Source of the DNA: Siphonodentalium dalli
Taxonomy: Eukaryota; Mollusca; Scaphopoda; Gadilida; Siphonodentaliidae
Assembly: GCA_032622095.1 (NCBI GenBank)
Contig: CP136066.1
Coordinates: forward strand, 66,906,278 to 66,970,277
Direction: 5' to 3'
DNA: 64,000 nucleotides
Positions 37,546 through 49,755 of the stretch are shown here, one piece after another. Every line of letters starts with the position of its first letter. Within the stretch, counting starts at the first letter, position 1. Below the pieces are notes generated by a model that did not search any database, was not told the DNA's origin, and saw only the letters and a list, made by a program, of their open reading frames with translations. Both the position numbers and the translations under genes were made by a program.

Positions 37546-37713
37546 GGGGATAACAGTGTGGTGTTTTGTGATTTCGGAAAGGTACATGGCGAATATACTG
37601 TGGCAAATACCCGTTAATGGGCTCCGGCTCCGCCGTCGCCCATTAAATAAATTTGCCACAGTATATTCGCCATGTACCTTTCCGAAATCACAAAACACCA
37701 CACTGTTATCCCC
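37546..37713. repeat. Perfect palindrome, two 63-bp arms
   Basis: Arm 37546-37608 (ggggataacagtgtggtgtt...) is the exact inverse of 37651-37713, with no mismatch found in 63 bp. The 42-nt spacer holds a further inverted pair (ttaatgggc / gcccattaa) around a GC-rich loop. Confidence 0.95.
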
Positions 37714-38202
37714 TAAATGTCTTTAATTGGAGACCCAAGACAAAGTCAAAAAGCGTAACTCTATTTTGTTGTCTGTATCAAATAGCGCTTAGAGAGCGAG
37801 AAGGCAGTAAGGCAACCTAAATTTAATAGTCTGTGTTACGAACCCATCCATCAAATGTTTTGTTTATTATAATATGAAACAGGTGGTCATAGCGGTGACT
37901 AAACTAGTCTATGGAAGAGTCTCTTATTTACCTTGATTTCCATTATCTATACAGCTTGGTTAAATTCTATAATTTGAGTGAAAGTTATAATATTTAAAAC
38001 TCATGGACAGTTGCACTATTTGTGGATTGCAGTCGTGGTGATGCATATTCTTATTTGAGTTTTCCCCTTCCTGTATCTACTTTGATTAATCCAAATGTTC
38101 GTGAATCAGGATATTCTATGTTTGTGGTATAAACATAGCTGTACATGTACTAGCCGTCTAACGACAATACGCATATGGTGGCAAACTTGCTAGGTGTCAA
38201 TT

Positions 38203-38648
38203 CCAGGGTGGGTCATCACGTGGTTTCGAGGTTGTTGAATACCACGCATTCAAAATGGCCGATGCGAGCGCAGACGTACAGAACACAAATAATGAACTGA
38301 CACAAAACGTAACATTTTGAATGTTACGAGCATATGCTAAATGTAGTTTACTTTTAAAACAAACTGATGGCTTATTTGTTCCGAAATACTCAGTGGTTTT
38401 CTATAACATTATGACCAAAGTTGCCGTCGGAGGTTCGTGGAATACACCAGTCCATACAACTTTGGTACGAATATTAGAGCAAACAACTGTGAGTTTGGAC
38501 ACAAGTGAGGTATCAGCTTGTAATTGAAAAAATACTATGTAATATGTCATATCCTAGTTAACGTAGCATTTGTCCACGTTTCTGGTCGCGTTTGCAATCG
38601 TTTCGGCCTGTTACTCATCGACTCGAAATCACGTAATTCCCCACCGTG
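38203..38648. mobile_element. Foldback element, CACGGTG family, copy 2
   Basis: The ends ccagggtgggtcatcacgtgg and cacgtaattccccaccgtg are near-inverse. The interior shares ttatgaccaaagttg and aaaatggccgatgcgagcgc with copy 1 (12386-12815), in the opposite orientation. It ends 36 bp before the first CTLD acceptor and so may supply intron sequences used for splicing there. Confidence 0.7.
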
Positions 38649-38684
38649 AACACGTACGCTTTAACCAAGTGTTGGCCGTTATAG

Positions 38685-38924
38685 ATTGCGTGGATGATGG
38701 TTACCATCATGTGTACGATGGGTCCTGTTATGATTCTCTCGTTGTAGATTGCGTGGATGATGGTTACCATCTTGAGTACGATGGGTTCTGTTACCTAGTC
38801 GACATGGTTCTCGACACGTGGATCAACAGTAGAGACAGGTGTGACCAGCTCGGAGGAAAACTAGCGCTGGTCGATTCTCAGCTCAAATGGGAAATTCTGA
38901 GGGATTTTCTCTTTTCAGTGGAAG
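38685..38924 (+). CDS. C-type lectin domain, first-half exon, gene 2, with duplicated acceptor
   Basis: Two acceptors, ttggccgttatag (exon from 38685) and tctctcgttgtag (exon from 38748), lie 63 bp apart at the heads of two in-frame copies of DCVDDGYHxxYDGxCY. The shorter form is 177 nt, identical in length to the gene 1 exon, and is probably the ancestral one. Downstream are NSRDRCDQLGGKLALVDSQ and DFLFSVEG, then donor gtggaag|gtacgt (phase 1). In the longer form, 21 residues and extra cysteines are added. Splicing from the PAN exon gives G|AT, and to 49438 gives G|GA. An open frame runs upstream to 38570 through the foldback element; I do not take that as coding. Confidence 0.82.
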
Positions 38925-41445
38925 GTACGTGTTTGGTTAGATGCACACGTAGAAAGGTGCAACAGGTTACGATGCCAATCACACAAGTACACGTTTTTAA
39001 TGGAATAAAATCTAATATATGGCACGCAGTGCATATGCTACTACTCACATGGTATTCTACACGTGCGAAGATTATATTTTGATTGAAGCCAATTAAGAAT
39101 ATCGGCGGTCGCACTGTGGACACGTCACTTGTCTCTACCACCGGATTATTGTTTACACGTTGTGCTACAAGTTGGGCAGATATATCAAAAGTGTAAAAGC
39201 ACATGATTCTTCCCACCAAGTGCACAGGCCATTCCACACCATAGTAACACACGTTATACGTTGCACGTACGTGTTTCTGAACCTCACTAGTAAATAGTCT
39301 CCAGCCTGTTATTTTATGTATGGTGATGTTTAAAAGCCGTGCAAATATTTGGCGTAAGTGTTCTCGTAACATTTATCACATATCACACTTATCATGAAGC
39401 CTTTTGGATATTATTAAGTCTATTGCACTATGATACATTAATAAATTATCGTTAATTATTTCGGTTTTACGCGCAGTTATATACATGTACATTTACACAA
39501 ACACATGCTCGTGTTTCTCGTCTTGTCTTTACCGGGATTGGCCAAGTTATAGCATACATATATATATTATTCATACATATATTGCATACGAATACTTGCA
39601 AAGTTATAGAGTAGTGTTATAGACATTGATATCTTCAATACTTTTCGGTTGTGAGGTTTGGGAACTTATCTAAGTTGTTACTATATTTGAAAACATCAAC
39701 TCCAAATTATATGGTCTAAGGTGAGACTGGCACGTATCCAATGGAAATAGTAATTAAAACCAATTTAGTTCGGTGTTGGTCATCTCTAGTATCCACTGAA
39801 TCTGTTAAACTTTCGTAATTATATTTTGCTTATTATAGAAAATGCATTCTGAAGGACGATTCTGTCCCTCTTGGCTATCAAAAGTAGGAATTTGTTTTTT
39901 ATTTCAATTTGAAAAAAATACATTCACGTGTAAAAAAAAATATTCAAAGATGACATACAATTTTCTGAACTCGACAGGCTAATTGTATTCCATAACCAAT
40001 ACTAGTTTTCAAATTGAACAGTATCTATAGTCTAAAAATCAATCGTTTGTCTTCATATTAGCTCGATTCACAACCCGAAATCACACCCTTCCGTTTGAGA
40101 GCGGAACTTATCTTAATGTCCGTAAAGAAGGACTGTGCCAGTGTTGACGCAATGACCATACCTCCAAATACCGTGTCTGGACTTATTTGATCCCACGGTT
40201 ACTGGACAATTACCACTAGCCACCATCCACCATTCAGCCTTGTCAAATGATTCATTAGTGTTAATCATAATTACTGATTAACTGATGTATTTGGTAGCAC
40301 ATTGTTTGAAAATGTACTGCCACGAGTGCCTTTCGTTGCCCACTAAGTTGCATCACATACTCAGTTAGCAGATGATCATACTATATGATTGATTCTCATG
40401 TCGCTCCCGTTACAAAATAAATTTGGGTATTGGAATTAGATTTCTCAGACTTTGGGGGTAAACAAAAAACAAAACTTTGGCCAAATACAATATTGTTTTG
40501 GCCATTTTCGAGCAAAAACCAACGACGGCGTGTACCTTTCTCTGTACCCTTTGCAATCGATGAACGGTGGGCGATGAACAATGCATTGCCTCGAGGAATG
40601 TGCAGGTAATAACTTTGATACAGTACACGAGGCTCAATTTCCAATGTGTAATACATCACGTTATTCGTTATTGAAATTGAGAACATTTTTCAAAATTCTC
40701 GACCATCAGTCACGAAAGGAACTTGTCGCTTCTTGAAATCCATTCAACAGACCGTTGGGACCTCTCTTGTTTACCCAATCTGCCATATCATATATTAGCA
40801 AACACTACTTTGTGAAATCCTATGCAATGCATCGACTAGAAAATGGGTCCCACAATAAGCGGAATTTGACTAAACGGACCCTACAGACCTACGATAGTTT
40901 GTTCTATATGTGGCCCTAATAATGGCGAGGACGCTACGATTGTGTTGTCTCACCAAGAAATCGACGAACCGACGTTCGAGTATTCAGCAATAGACTAATT
41001 AAATTATCAGTGCTCTAAGATAGATTCCAGAAGCAAATTTAATCTCAGACATTTGAAAAATACGTACTGGCGTAATTCGTACCAGGGGTGACACTACACT
41101 TACCACACTGTCAGGTCGGGAGCCGACGCTAATGGCTGTCCCATGTGCAGCAATGTGCTCACGGGAAAGAACCCTACCGTTCTTAAGTAATCGCGGATTT
41201 GGCTAAAATCCGGGACAAATTGGGTGGTGGATCAACCCGATCCCTTCACAAGAGTCTTCAACATGATGAATTTCGCGAGGTATCGATAGATAGCTATATG
41301 TTCGGAATATTGCGCCTCCAAAACAATCTTGTTGACTCACACTTATAACAATTCGCACGTGGTTAGCGGTCTATATATCAAAGCAATCTACTTGCGGCGT
41401 GTTCTATTGCATATCCCATCAGTAAAACGTCCACGACGGCAATGT
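38925..41445. other. Gene 2 intron, little recognised
   Basis: No confident element. A 164-codon minus-strand frame (38878-39372) overlaps the CTLD exon antisense and has no domain. Confidence 0.35.
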
Positions 41446-41803
41446 ATATTATATAAATATTTTACGGCTTGGGTGAGATGAGCCTCCGTCTCGGAGGCTA
41501 TTCCACTCCTCGGACCACTGTTTTGGTATAGCCACCGACAAGCCGTGCAATATTTATTATATTTTATCGAACGTTCTTCATTCTGTCCCAGGACCCATAA
41601 TATCAAACAATTGACAATCAGATATTGTTATTAGCTGGCGAAAAATTCAATGATTCATTAATAATAACACTTTGGTAGGCACAACACTTATTTCTCGGGT
41701 TTTCTCTGACCAGGAATAACATTGGTTATGTACAATGTACAGCTCCCTCCAATAGAAATTGTTGATTGTACGTTATCATAGACTTTGGTGGCACTACAGG
41801 CTG

Positions 41804-43430
41804 CTAGATGCTGCTTAATAGATCATCAATGGGAATATCATCTAGTCCTAACATTTCACCTGCAGTCAACGAATTGTTATGTTTTCTCAGGTCATTGTTG
41901 TCTGGTACTGGTGTCACCTCAGAACTCGAACCAGCAGATCGATGGTTAGCATTAGCATTTGACATGCTACGCTTGTTTTGCAGAAGCATCGGCGCAATAA
42001 CTCATAACTTACTGTGGATTTCTACGCATTGATACAGATGCAATATGTCTTGCTTAACCCTTTCAGTGCCAGGGGCCGATCTTATCGGCCCTAATTTACG
42101 GTCTGTAAAATCGGCCCTAATTTTATTTTTTTTAAGTTTAGATTTTGTTTGGTATGCTTAAGCATGCTATAGCGAATTTAAAAACAAACTGGTTAAAACC
42201 TTAGGGGCATATTATAACTAAAAACTATCACCAAGTATTCATAGTAATAATTTTGATGCCCATGATAAATGTAAGATTCCCTGGCACTAAACCTACAAAA
42301 TAAGTCTGGCACTGAAAGAGAGTAGAATATAAGCAAAAATTATTAAAATTATAAAAAAAATTGTAAAAAATAATAACAAATGATGAAAAATTGTTAGGCC
42401 AATGCATTCTCTTATATAAGCGAGGCGATCTATGGTCGACTCGCATATATAAGAGATAAGATAATGCATTGGCACAGGGTATATGGGTTGATACAAAAAT
42501 CGGACTTGGCACTGAAAGGGTTAAAAGCCACAATAATTGAGTATTGTAATTGCGGTAGCTCTGATACAGTGGTCAGTGTACAATTTTGACAAGCATGCCA
42601 TCTATGCGCATTTGTACATCATATTCCCCAGGGTGTTGTGTCCCATAGGCATAGGCATAGTGCACTACATTCATTGTTCCGTTTACTCGAATATCTTTCA
42701 AATGACTCAATGGGATATGTTGGCTTGCCAGTAGTGTACATCCTAGCACCCGAACCTTCTCCGCTGATCACAGTATCGCCTTGATAGATTTTTTGTTTGT
42801 TCAGATGTAACTTTTATAAGATACTTTCGACCATCATCATCACATTTAACTTCAAAATCAGTTGACTTCATTCACGGAGATGTTCACGGCCCCTCACAAT
42901 CTCAAAGAATGTTTTGTTTACGACTCCGAATGGTATACTGGTGTCAAACAGCATAGCGTTGTACATCTGGTTAATATCCTCAGATGTAATGGGAGCCTTA
43001 TGTTTCAGTTTTCCTTTCCCGACAGAAAGACATTTTTTTAACATCGCCTCGAATACCGAACAACTTTTGGTGAAGATTGCATTTGTCAAGAGATCGGTTT
43101 CCCTCGTCTCATTTAACTGCCTATTGATTCCCTACCGAATTACAAACAGGCTTGACTTTGAGTAATATTCTCCGTCCCGATTTCTCACATTCACAAAAAC
43201 AATGTGGTGAACAGTCCATCTACATCGGCCAGCGGAATTTCATCTATATTCCCGTGTATTCCATTTTCACTATAGAACGATTTCAAAATTTTCATTCCAA
43301 ATTTTGTTGTTTCTTTTGTTTTTTCTTTGTCAAATTTTCTTCAATAAATTGCCCGACTTCTAATTGGGCAAATCTAAAATTTTCTTCCTCAGGAATTATT
43401 GTTGCCAGTTTGACTTGCAATGGAAAGCAG
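41804..43430 (-). pseudogene. Crypton-derived tyrosine-recombinase-like protein (ZMYM/KIAA1958-type domain), dead
   Basis: Pieces in order on the minus strand: PEEENFRFAQLEVGQFIEE; NVRNRDGEYYSKSSLF, then a TAG; ETDLLTNAIFTKSC; KAPITSEDINQMYN; NKTFFEIVRGREHLRE. A one-base deletion then leads to STDFEVKCDDDGRKYL. Next come PTYPIESFERYSSK and ECSAL. The end has a recombinase-like box, TDHCIRATAITILNYCGF, a stop, the MITE 42058-42520, and RHIASVSMRRNP. A C-terminal tail from 41989 ends at a stop at 41804. The order matches the Crypton-related (DUF3504) proteins. Several stops and frameshifts make it non-functional. Confidence 0.6.
42058..42520. mobile_element. TTAA MITE, CCCTTTCAGTGCCA subfamily, inserted in the recombinase pseudogene
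   Basis: TTAA at 42054-42057 and 42521-42524. The termini are CCCTTTCAGTGCCA and tggcactgaaaggg. The interior has an AT-rich spacer and one 70-bp-type hairpin (42397-42473, with a small atag insertion in one arm). A second shorter tggcactaaacc/ggcactgaaag pair lies at 42281-42320. Its terminal sequence differs from the other hairpin MITEs. Confidence 0.85.
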
Positions 43431-43620
43431 ACGTCCTAGTTGTTGTTTAACAATGACGTTAGTTCACAACAATACTTTTGTTTTGACCTAAGATACGTTT
43501 ATAAAATTTAGAAGCGCGAACTAAGGAAATTGACAAAAATATCGAAGCGATATTGTGAACAGCGGAGAAAGGAACATGATAATTCGGCACATCAAACATG
43601 GGTAAAATATCACAGATAAC

Positions 43621-45724
43621 ATGCTAAATGCAGGTTCCCAAGGGGGTCCGTTTGAGATCAAAATGTGCTGCAAGCCCCTTCGTCGCCGAATAAACGCTCC
43701 CGAATTGAGTATGTTTCAGTTAGTATATAGTAATATTTAAAGTAATATGTTGATTTTGTTTCGTTCAATATGTGCATGCGTATATGTGGGGTGGGTATGT
43801 GTAGAAATACAGTTTTAGTGAAATAAAGTGTTCCCTCGCGCATCCAGTGAAATGCAGTATTTGCACTCAAGTATATACACTATTTCTTATGACGTTTTTC
43901 GAAATGACGTCATGTGACGTCGCACGCAAACCCACATTAGCTTTGCTATTGTCGACGAAACGTCCATGCGCACTAACAGCGTTGTTGGAAATAGGCGCTA
44001 AATTAATTTGTCAGTTCAGGTTGAGTGTGAATAGAAGTAACAAATGTTGATTTGTCATGAAAGTGCATGTAGTGGGTGTAGAGTCGAGATTCGAACGCTC
44101 TACCGTCGTTGGGAATGGGTGCTAATATGTATTTTAATTTGCCTGAGAGCTTTCCGATGAATGTCAACAAGCCATATTTCCGACTAAATCCTGAAAAGTT
44201 ACCCATAATTCTGTTGTGGTTAAAGAGTCAATTATTTAGGGCATTACTGTAAGTTTGATGGGGATATGAATTCCTGGACTGAGGATATGTCAGTGAGAGA
44301 TAGCTCGAGTTTCGGGCTTTATACATATAACATTGTGTTATCCGGGGTATATAAAATACATGTGTATCGTCAGTGTTGTGGGAAATCAGCTTGTCAATCA
44401 GTTTTCGTATTAGTGACATTTTCTATCCATCGCTTTTGAAACTCTTGATATCGTTTGATGCATATAGAGATGTGTACTTATTGATATCGCATGATGCATA
44501 TATAGATGTGTACTCGGTCAATGTGGAAACAGCCAATTAATAAGTATTTTATTAATTAGCAACAATGGCAATAATTGTTTCACAGGATGAATATATTAAC
44601 ATAGATATACCATTGTGTGTTTTATTAAATTAACAATTATTCCAACAATTTTTATTCTTGTGAACTTTGTGAAGAACTTCCAGCGATTTCACAGTACTCT
44701 CAGTTTCCACTGGGAATATACTTTCGCAAAGACCAAGCAGGACCCACCAACATCATACCAATTCGCCAATATACTAGCATTTGTGTTCTTCCTATCAGTT
44801 GTCTGGACACATCAGTAATTGCGATTACGGTTTCGAGAAGCCAAGCGTGGGCACACGACATATGAATGCAATCATCAAGCCAACCGCTGATTATGACCTG
44901 ATGACATAAATCACGGCAAATCGAACCATATCAGCATACTGCGATTGGCAAGAAGTTTGAAAGGCACAATTTTCTCACAAACGGACCCATAGTCGTCCAT
45001 TCTGCGAATATTTTTTTTAGACCGTAGGAACAATTTACGTTAAGCTGTTTATTATAAGCTCTTCGTTTTTCTGATCAAACATTGGAGGGCGTAACGAATG
45101 TAATTTAGCGTATTCGTACCAATGATCATCGAGTTAATAACGTAGTTTGGCTTGAGTACTCAAAACCTAGTTTAAACCTTTAATTAATTGATACTTCCAC
45201 TCAGTTAAACAGTATATATATATATATTGAATGGAATTGTCTATAATTCATTTGGAGGGTGTCCAGGACACATTAGCAGACGACAGACAAGCGAATAGAT
45301 AATTACAGAAGGATCACCATTATTTGGTGGGAAATGCCAATATAGGTTATAAGCAACTAACTAATTGAAATTATGCCCCTTGGCATATGTGTAGGGAAAC
45401 TCGGGTCAGCATAAAAAAAAATACTGCCAGCTGAATGGTGTATAATATCGTCGGTTGTTTAATGTGAAAGAAAAATTTAATTCACAGGCTATGTTAATTC
45501 CACGGCCATTTGCGTGGATTGATCGTCAAGCGTTTACGTTGGTCGCCAAATTTGGTAGGTGTGGGAGTATTTTTCTATACTGCATATTTGTGCACAAAAG
45601 GGGGTATTTGTGGAAATGCTAATTTATTCCAGGAATAAGTATGGTAAGGCACCATTTCTTTTTTGACAACTTATGTCCGGCGTGGAGTTCTAAAGGCCAA
45701 TATATTTAAAGTTTGGCTCAGTAC
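43621..45724. other. Intron DNA, nothing recognised
   Basis: AT-rich with no supported gene. 44460-44515 has a short local duplication (tgcatatagagatgtgtact / tgcatatatagatgtgtact). Confidence 0.35.
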
Positions 45725-46795
45725 CAGTGTTCACGCTGGACCGAAAAAAACTTTAGCCAAAAGTTTAGCCAAATGAAAATTTTAATAGCCAAATGAAAAA
45801 AACTTTAACCAAATGTTTTTTGGCAAAATAAAAAAAAAAATTGGCCAAATTAAATCATCGTTTTCTGGTCGGTTCACAATTAATGACTAAAACGTAAAAT
45901 CTAACAGACACAGGTAAAATACACAATAATTTAAATAATTTTGATGAACTAGAAGTATTTTTATATATATCATTTATTAAAAATTTATTAATCTTTATGT
46001 GAAAGAGTGATTGTGGGGGGGGGGGGGGGGCGGTAACCCGGGATTGTCCTTCTTAATTGTCAAATTACAATCTGTCATAAAAGCATGCATATTATTTTGA
46101 CTGTATCGGTATTGACGACAAATAGCCACAAAATATCTGTCGTGATTCACATTTGGCTGATTAAGCTATTGTCTTACGCTTGGTGCTCATAAACCTCGAC
46201 CGTCATAAATACAATGTCATCATAAACATGCATTGTGCAGGCGCGCCGTGAGTGACCAGACAGACAATGGGCTGAATGGGGGATTAGGGGATTAAATGTA
46301 AAAATAAAATAATGACCCTTTGCTGCTTCGTGCAGAGTGACGTAATCTTTCTCCAGATTAAAACAGCCTGTTACGAACAAATTGCTTATATATACCGGCG
46401 TCAATGCACTTTACAAAACATTGCTTTCTTCACATTGTCATAATTCAACCATGGTCGGTTTAATGTCCATGCGTCTTTGAATGTCCGTCTTGTGAAAACT
46501 AAAGATGATTGCATATCACTTTGTGATCGCTTGGTTGATAGAGTTGTCGATCGGATTTCCCTTTGTACGATATTTCATAAGTACGAAAATAATGAAATAT
46601 GTTCGTCACCTAACTTCGTCTTGAATGTCGATCTATTGAGCGCTTTTATTAATTAGCTTTCTGGCTCCATGCTTTCAGTCTCCATTTGGGTTCAAAAAAA
46701 GTTTAGCCAAAAGTTTAGCCAAATGAAATTTTTATTAGCCAAATTCGAAAAATATTAGCCATTGGCTAATTTGGCTACCGACAGCGTGAACACTG
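45725..46795. mobile_element. hAT-type non-autonomous element with 8-bp target duplication
   Basis: The termini are cagtgttcacgctg and cagcgtgaacactg. The direct repeat ctcagtac occurs at 45717-45724 and 46796-46803. Subterminal agccaaatgaaa-type repeats are present at both ends. It is 1071 bp with no transposase. It includes a poly-G run at about 46015-46030. Confidence 0.9.
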
Positions 46796-46807
46796 CTCAG
46801 TACCGTG

Positions 46808-48408
46808 AGGCCCGTTCCAAACGACGGATTTTTGTCGACTCGAATCTAATACCAGACCCACAATTGTATTAAATGCGTCAAAAATGCGACGTTTGAAACA
46901 ATTAGATCCGTGTCAGACGCATCACAGACGAATCTCCGTCCAATTCAGACGAATCGTCGTCGGTGATGCGTCTGAAATCCGTCTTGGTTTCAAACGACGG
47001 ATTTTTGACGACTCGAATCTAATACATGTGACGATAAGAGCCGAAAGTTGGCGAAGAACGAATGCAAAATGATATGATAATGATATGATAATGGTATAGT
47101 GAGGGGGCTCCCCTTATATGAGGAAATACCCACATGACGTTATTTGTCGCACGCTCTCTTTGTCATAAAGAAAGATATATCTATAAGCATTGCTTAGGTA
47201 ACATTGTGCAAATTGTAATTATGTTGGTAGTTTGATTCCTCAACGAACATGGCATGTCACTGACTCATATCTTATAATGGATATAGTATCAATGTTTTAG
47301 AATAATCCATATATACCGGTATAAGGGGTAGGGGTTGTAGCAACTGATTTATAATAATTCATATAGACCGATATTCCGTATTGTGAGGAATAGGGGTGGT
47401 AGTCTCTGATGTATAATAATTAATATTTACGGGTATTACTTATTATAAGGGGCAGAGGTGGTACTACTGATTTATAATCATTCATATATACCGATATTAC
47501 TTATTATGAGGGGTAAAGGGGTGGTAACCTCTTATTTATAATAATTCATATATTCGGGTATTACTTGTTATAAGGGGCAGAGTGGTAGCCTATGATTTAT
47601 AATAATTTATATATACCGGTATTCCTTATTATAAGGGGTAGGGGTGGTAGCCTCAGATTTATAATAATTCATATAAACCGGTATTACTTATTATGAGGGG
47701 TAGGGATGGTAGCCTATGATTTATAATAATTCATAGATACCGGTATTCCTTATTATAAAGGATATATAGGTGGTAGCCTATGATTTATAATATATAATTA
47801 ATATATTCCGCGCGGTATTCCTCATTATAAGGGGTAGGGTGGTACCACTGATCTTATTTATAATAATTCATATATACCGGCATTACTTATTATGAGGGGT
47901 ATAGGGGTGGTAACCTCTTATTTATAATAATTCATATATTCCGGTATTCCTTATTATAAGGGTAGGGGTGGTAGTCTCTGATTTATAATAATTATTGTAT
48001 ACCTGTGTATACATGCATGGTATACACATATATGGCAATTGGTTGCACGATCTAACATTTGTTTGTAGCGCCTATTATAGTATATAATATAACTATATGT
48101 ACTATATACATCCTCATATACATATGCACATATATTCGCGCTGCAATCGCGCATATATTTATACATAATTTATACTATATTTTAGTATATATATGTATAA
48201 CATACCGGTATATATAGGCCTATATATCTACGCGTGACCATTTTGTGAAGGTAACATGGAGTGCACCTTTAAATAAATCGACCGATGTATTAGATTCGAC
48301 GCGACAAAGATGCGTCCGTCTGAAACAAAATTGACCGCAGACGCATCACCGACGGATTTAATACAATTAGATTCGAGTCGACAAAAATCCGTCGTTTGGA
48401 ACGGGCCT
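46808..48408. mobile_element. Element with perfect 43-bp inverted ends, Harbinger-like
   Basis: 46808-46850 (aggcccgttccaaacgacgg...) is the exact inverse of 48366-48408. If the outer A/T is excluded, the flanks are TGA and TAA, close to the 3-bp targets of Harbinger elements. Subterminal regions contain many atgcgtctg / cagacgcat inverted words. The centre is a satellite. No transposase. Confidence 0.75.
47278..47995. repeat. About ten tandem copies of a 65-75-bp unit
   Basis: Each unit reads roughly tttataataattcatatata, ccggtattacttattataag, gggtaggggtggtagcctctga. It lies inside the 46808-48408 element. Confidence 0.92.
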
Positions 48409-49437
48409 AATGCATCGTGGGCATGGGTTAACCCTAACGCTGTCGCCTATGGAAATAATTAGTTGATTGTAACATATACTAAGTTCGAAAACGACCTATT
48501 ATAAATGTTTTGACCAACATAGATGGCCTTCGTTAGAGGTTATAATTCATAAATTACAGTTACAAAATTATGAAAGTTTCCACAAAAATATACTAATTAG
48601 TATAGTACAACGATAGTATGGAAGCGATATTATCCACATAACACACTTTGTGATAGCTGAGCGCTTGTTTATAAATAGCAGGCAAAGAGTAAGCGAGAAG
48701 CAAAACACTGAACACCGTGATGATTTGTTTAGGAAAGTGATTCACGGTGAGCCATTCAACACCGAAATCCTTGCCTGTAATACATACTGAGTGACCTCAA
48801 GTCGTCCACTCGTTATTTCTTATTTGGTTGTTTGTTGACCTGATCTCAACATTTTCTTTGGGAACTCATCGTTAGTGATTATTTACTAACTAACGAGTCA
48901 GACCAGTGTGTGGCTGTATAATTTTTTTTAATTTTATCTATTATTATAAAAAAGGTAAATAACACAACCACTGATATTTTATCTATCTTATTATTACTAC
49001 AGGAGATCATTTTTGGCTAACCGTAAGTTGAAAGCATCCCAAAAGACATTAAATCCAAATACTTATTTTCTTTTCGCTTTTATTAAATTTTAGTGGAAAA
49101 TTGAATTATACTGATTTTTCTGGTGTTTTTGTTTTCAAATAAAATAGTAATTTTATTGCTCGATAAATCAAAATGTTAACTGTTACAACTTACAATTAGG
49201 TATTTTAACTAGGATAACATATTTAAACTTGTATAATATTGATATGATGTGTATGTTTTTAATTTATATATGTATTTGTTTCAATGTCGGTCAAAAGCTC
49301 TTCAGAGCTTGTGTTTGTATAATAGTTTTTACCTCCGACTGTAAAATATTATTTATCAAATGTTATCATATCTATCTTGGCTAAAATTGACATGCAGCCC
49401 CAAATATATCAAACCAACCTAATTTATATTACCACAG
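48409..49437. other. Intron DNA before the last CTLD exon
   Basis: AT-rich, ending in a branch/pyrimidine region and the acceptor tatattaccacag. Confidence 0.4.
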
Positions 49438-49670
49438 GAGCCGACAACTACGTCATGATATATGGGAATGACCAAGGATCAGAAGGGACATGGCGCACAT
49501 TGTCAGGAGACCCATCACCCTTTCTAAAATGGTGGGGCGGACAGCCGAATGGAGGGACCGGTCAGAGCTGCCTGGCTATGTACCGTGCCATGAGCGGATA
49601 CGAGATGGGAGACGCGCCGTGCTCAACGGATCCAGGATTGGCCATATGCCAGTTTCAAGCAATTCCGTAG
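49438..49670 (+). CDS. C-type lectin domain, last exon with stop, gene 2
   Basis: Phase-1 acceptor. The frame reads (G)ADNYVMIYGNDQGSEGTW, LKWWGGQPNGGTGQSC, AMSGYEMGDAPC and LAICQFQAIP, then TAG. It has the CTLD second-half layout (EGTW, WWxGQPN, four cysteines with PC and ICQF at the end). QPN is close to the mannose-type EPN, but the WND position reads MGD, as in gene 1. It is linked to the exon at 38924 by matching phase and split codon. The implied intron is 10.5 kb, so a missed or separate gene is possible. A hairpin MITE begins 85 bp past the stop. Confidence 0.85.
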
Positions 49671-49755
49671 GGGTGTCAGCCTAAGAAGAAAACTAAGAAA
49701 TTCAGTTCGAACAAAAAACAGGACATGCAACCTACATCACCATTTCAGTCTCTAA

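Larger units (their letters stand above)
29800..38800 (+). repeat. Segmental duplication, copy 1 (partner 55210-62440)
   Basis: Collinear homologous blocks: 29805-30722 with 55212-56135, 31415-32590 with 56140-57546, 35399-36190 with 61053-61875, 37965-38160 with 61908-62110, and short CTLD-exon pieces. Between them each copy has its own insertions and deletions (Harbinger element and donor array here; Helitron in the partner). The unit carries a PAN exon and the start of a CTLD. Confidence 0.8.
41446..43620 (-). mobile_element. Crypton-like element, long copy
   Basis: This is the full-length relative of the deleted copy at 25590-26190. The left end carries a hairpin region (tattatataaatattttacg ... 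caagccgtgcaatatttatt), then an inactivated recombinase-like gene on the minus strand. The gene is interrupted by a TTAA MITE. The right end is gaacatgataattcggcaca. Target duplications were not identified. Confidence 0.55.

Noticed and set aside
38570-38684. Start codon and leader-like MSTFLVAFAIVSACYSS upstream of the CTLD exon
   Set aside because: It starts at a non-ATG codon and lies inside the foldback element; the acceptor at 38684 explains the exon better. Kept as a weak possibility of an alternative first exon.
38878-39372. 164-codon minus-strand open frame
   Set aside because: It is antisense to the CTLD exon and contains inverted-repeat sequence, with no recognisable domain or splice logic.
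47278-47995. CRISPR-like array
   Set aside because: Whole units repeat in tandem without unique spacers.
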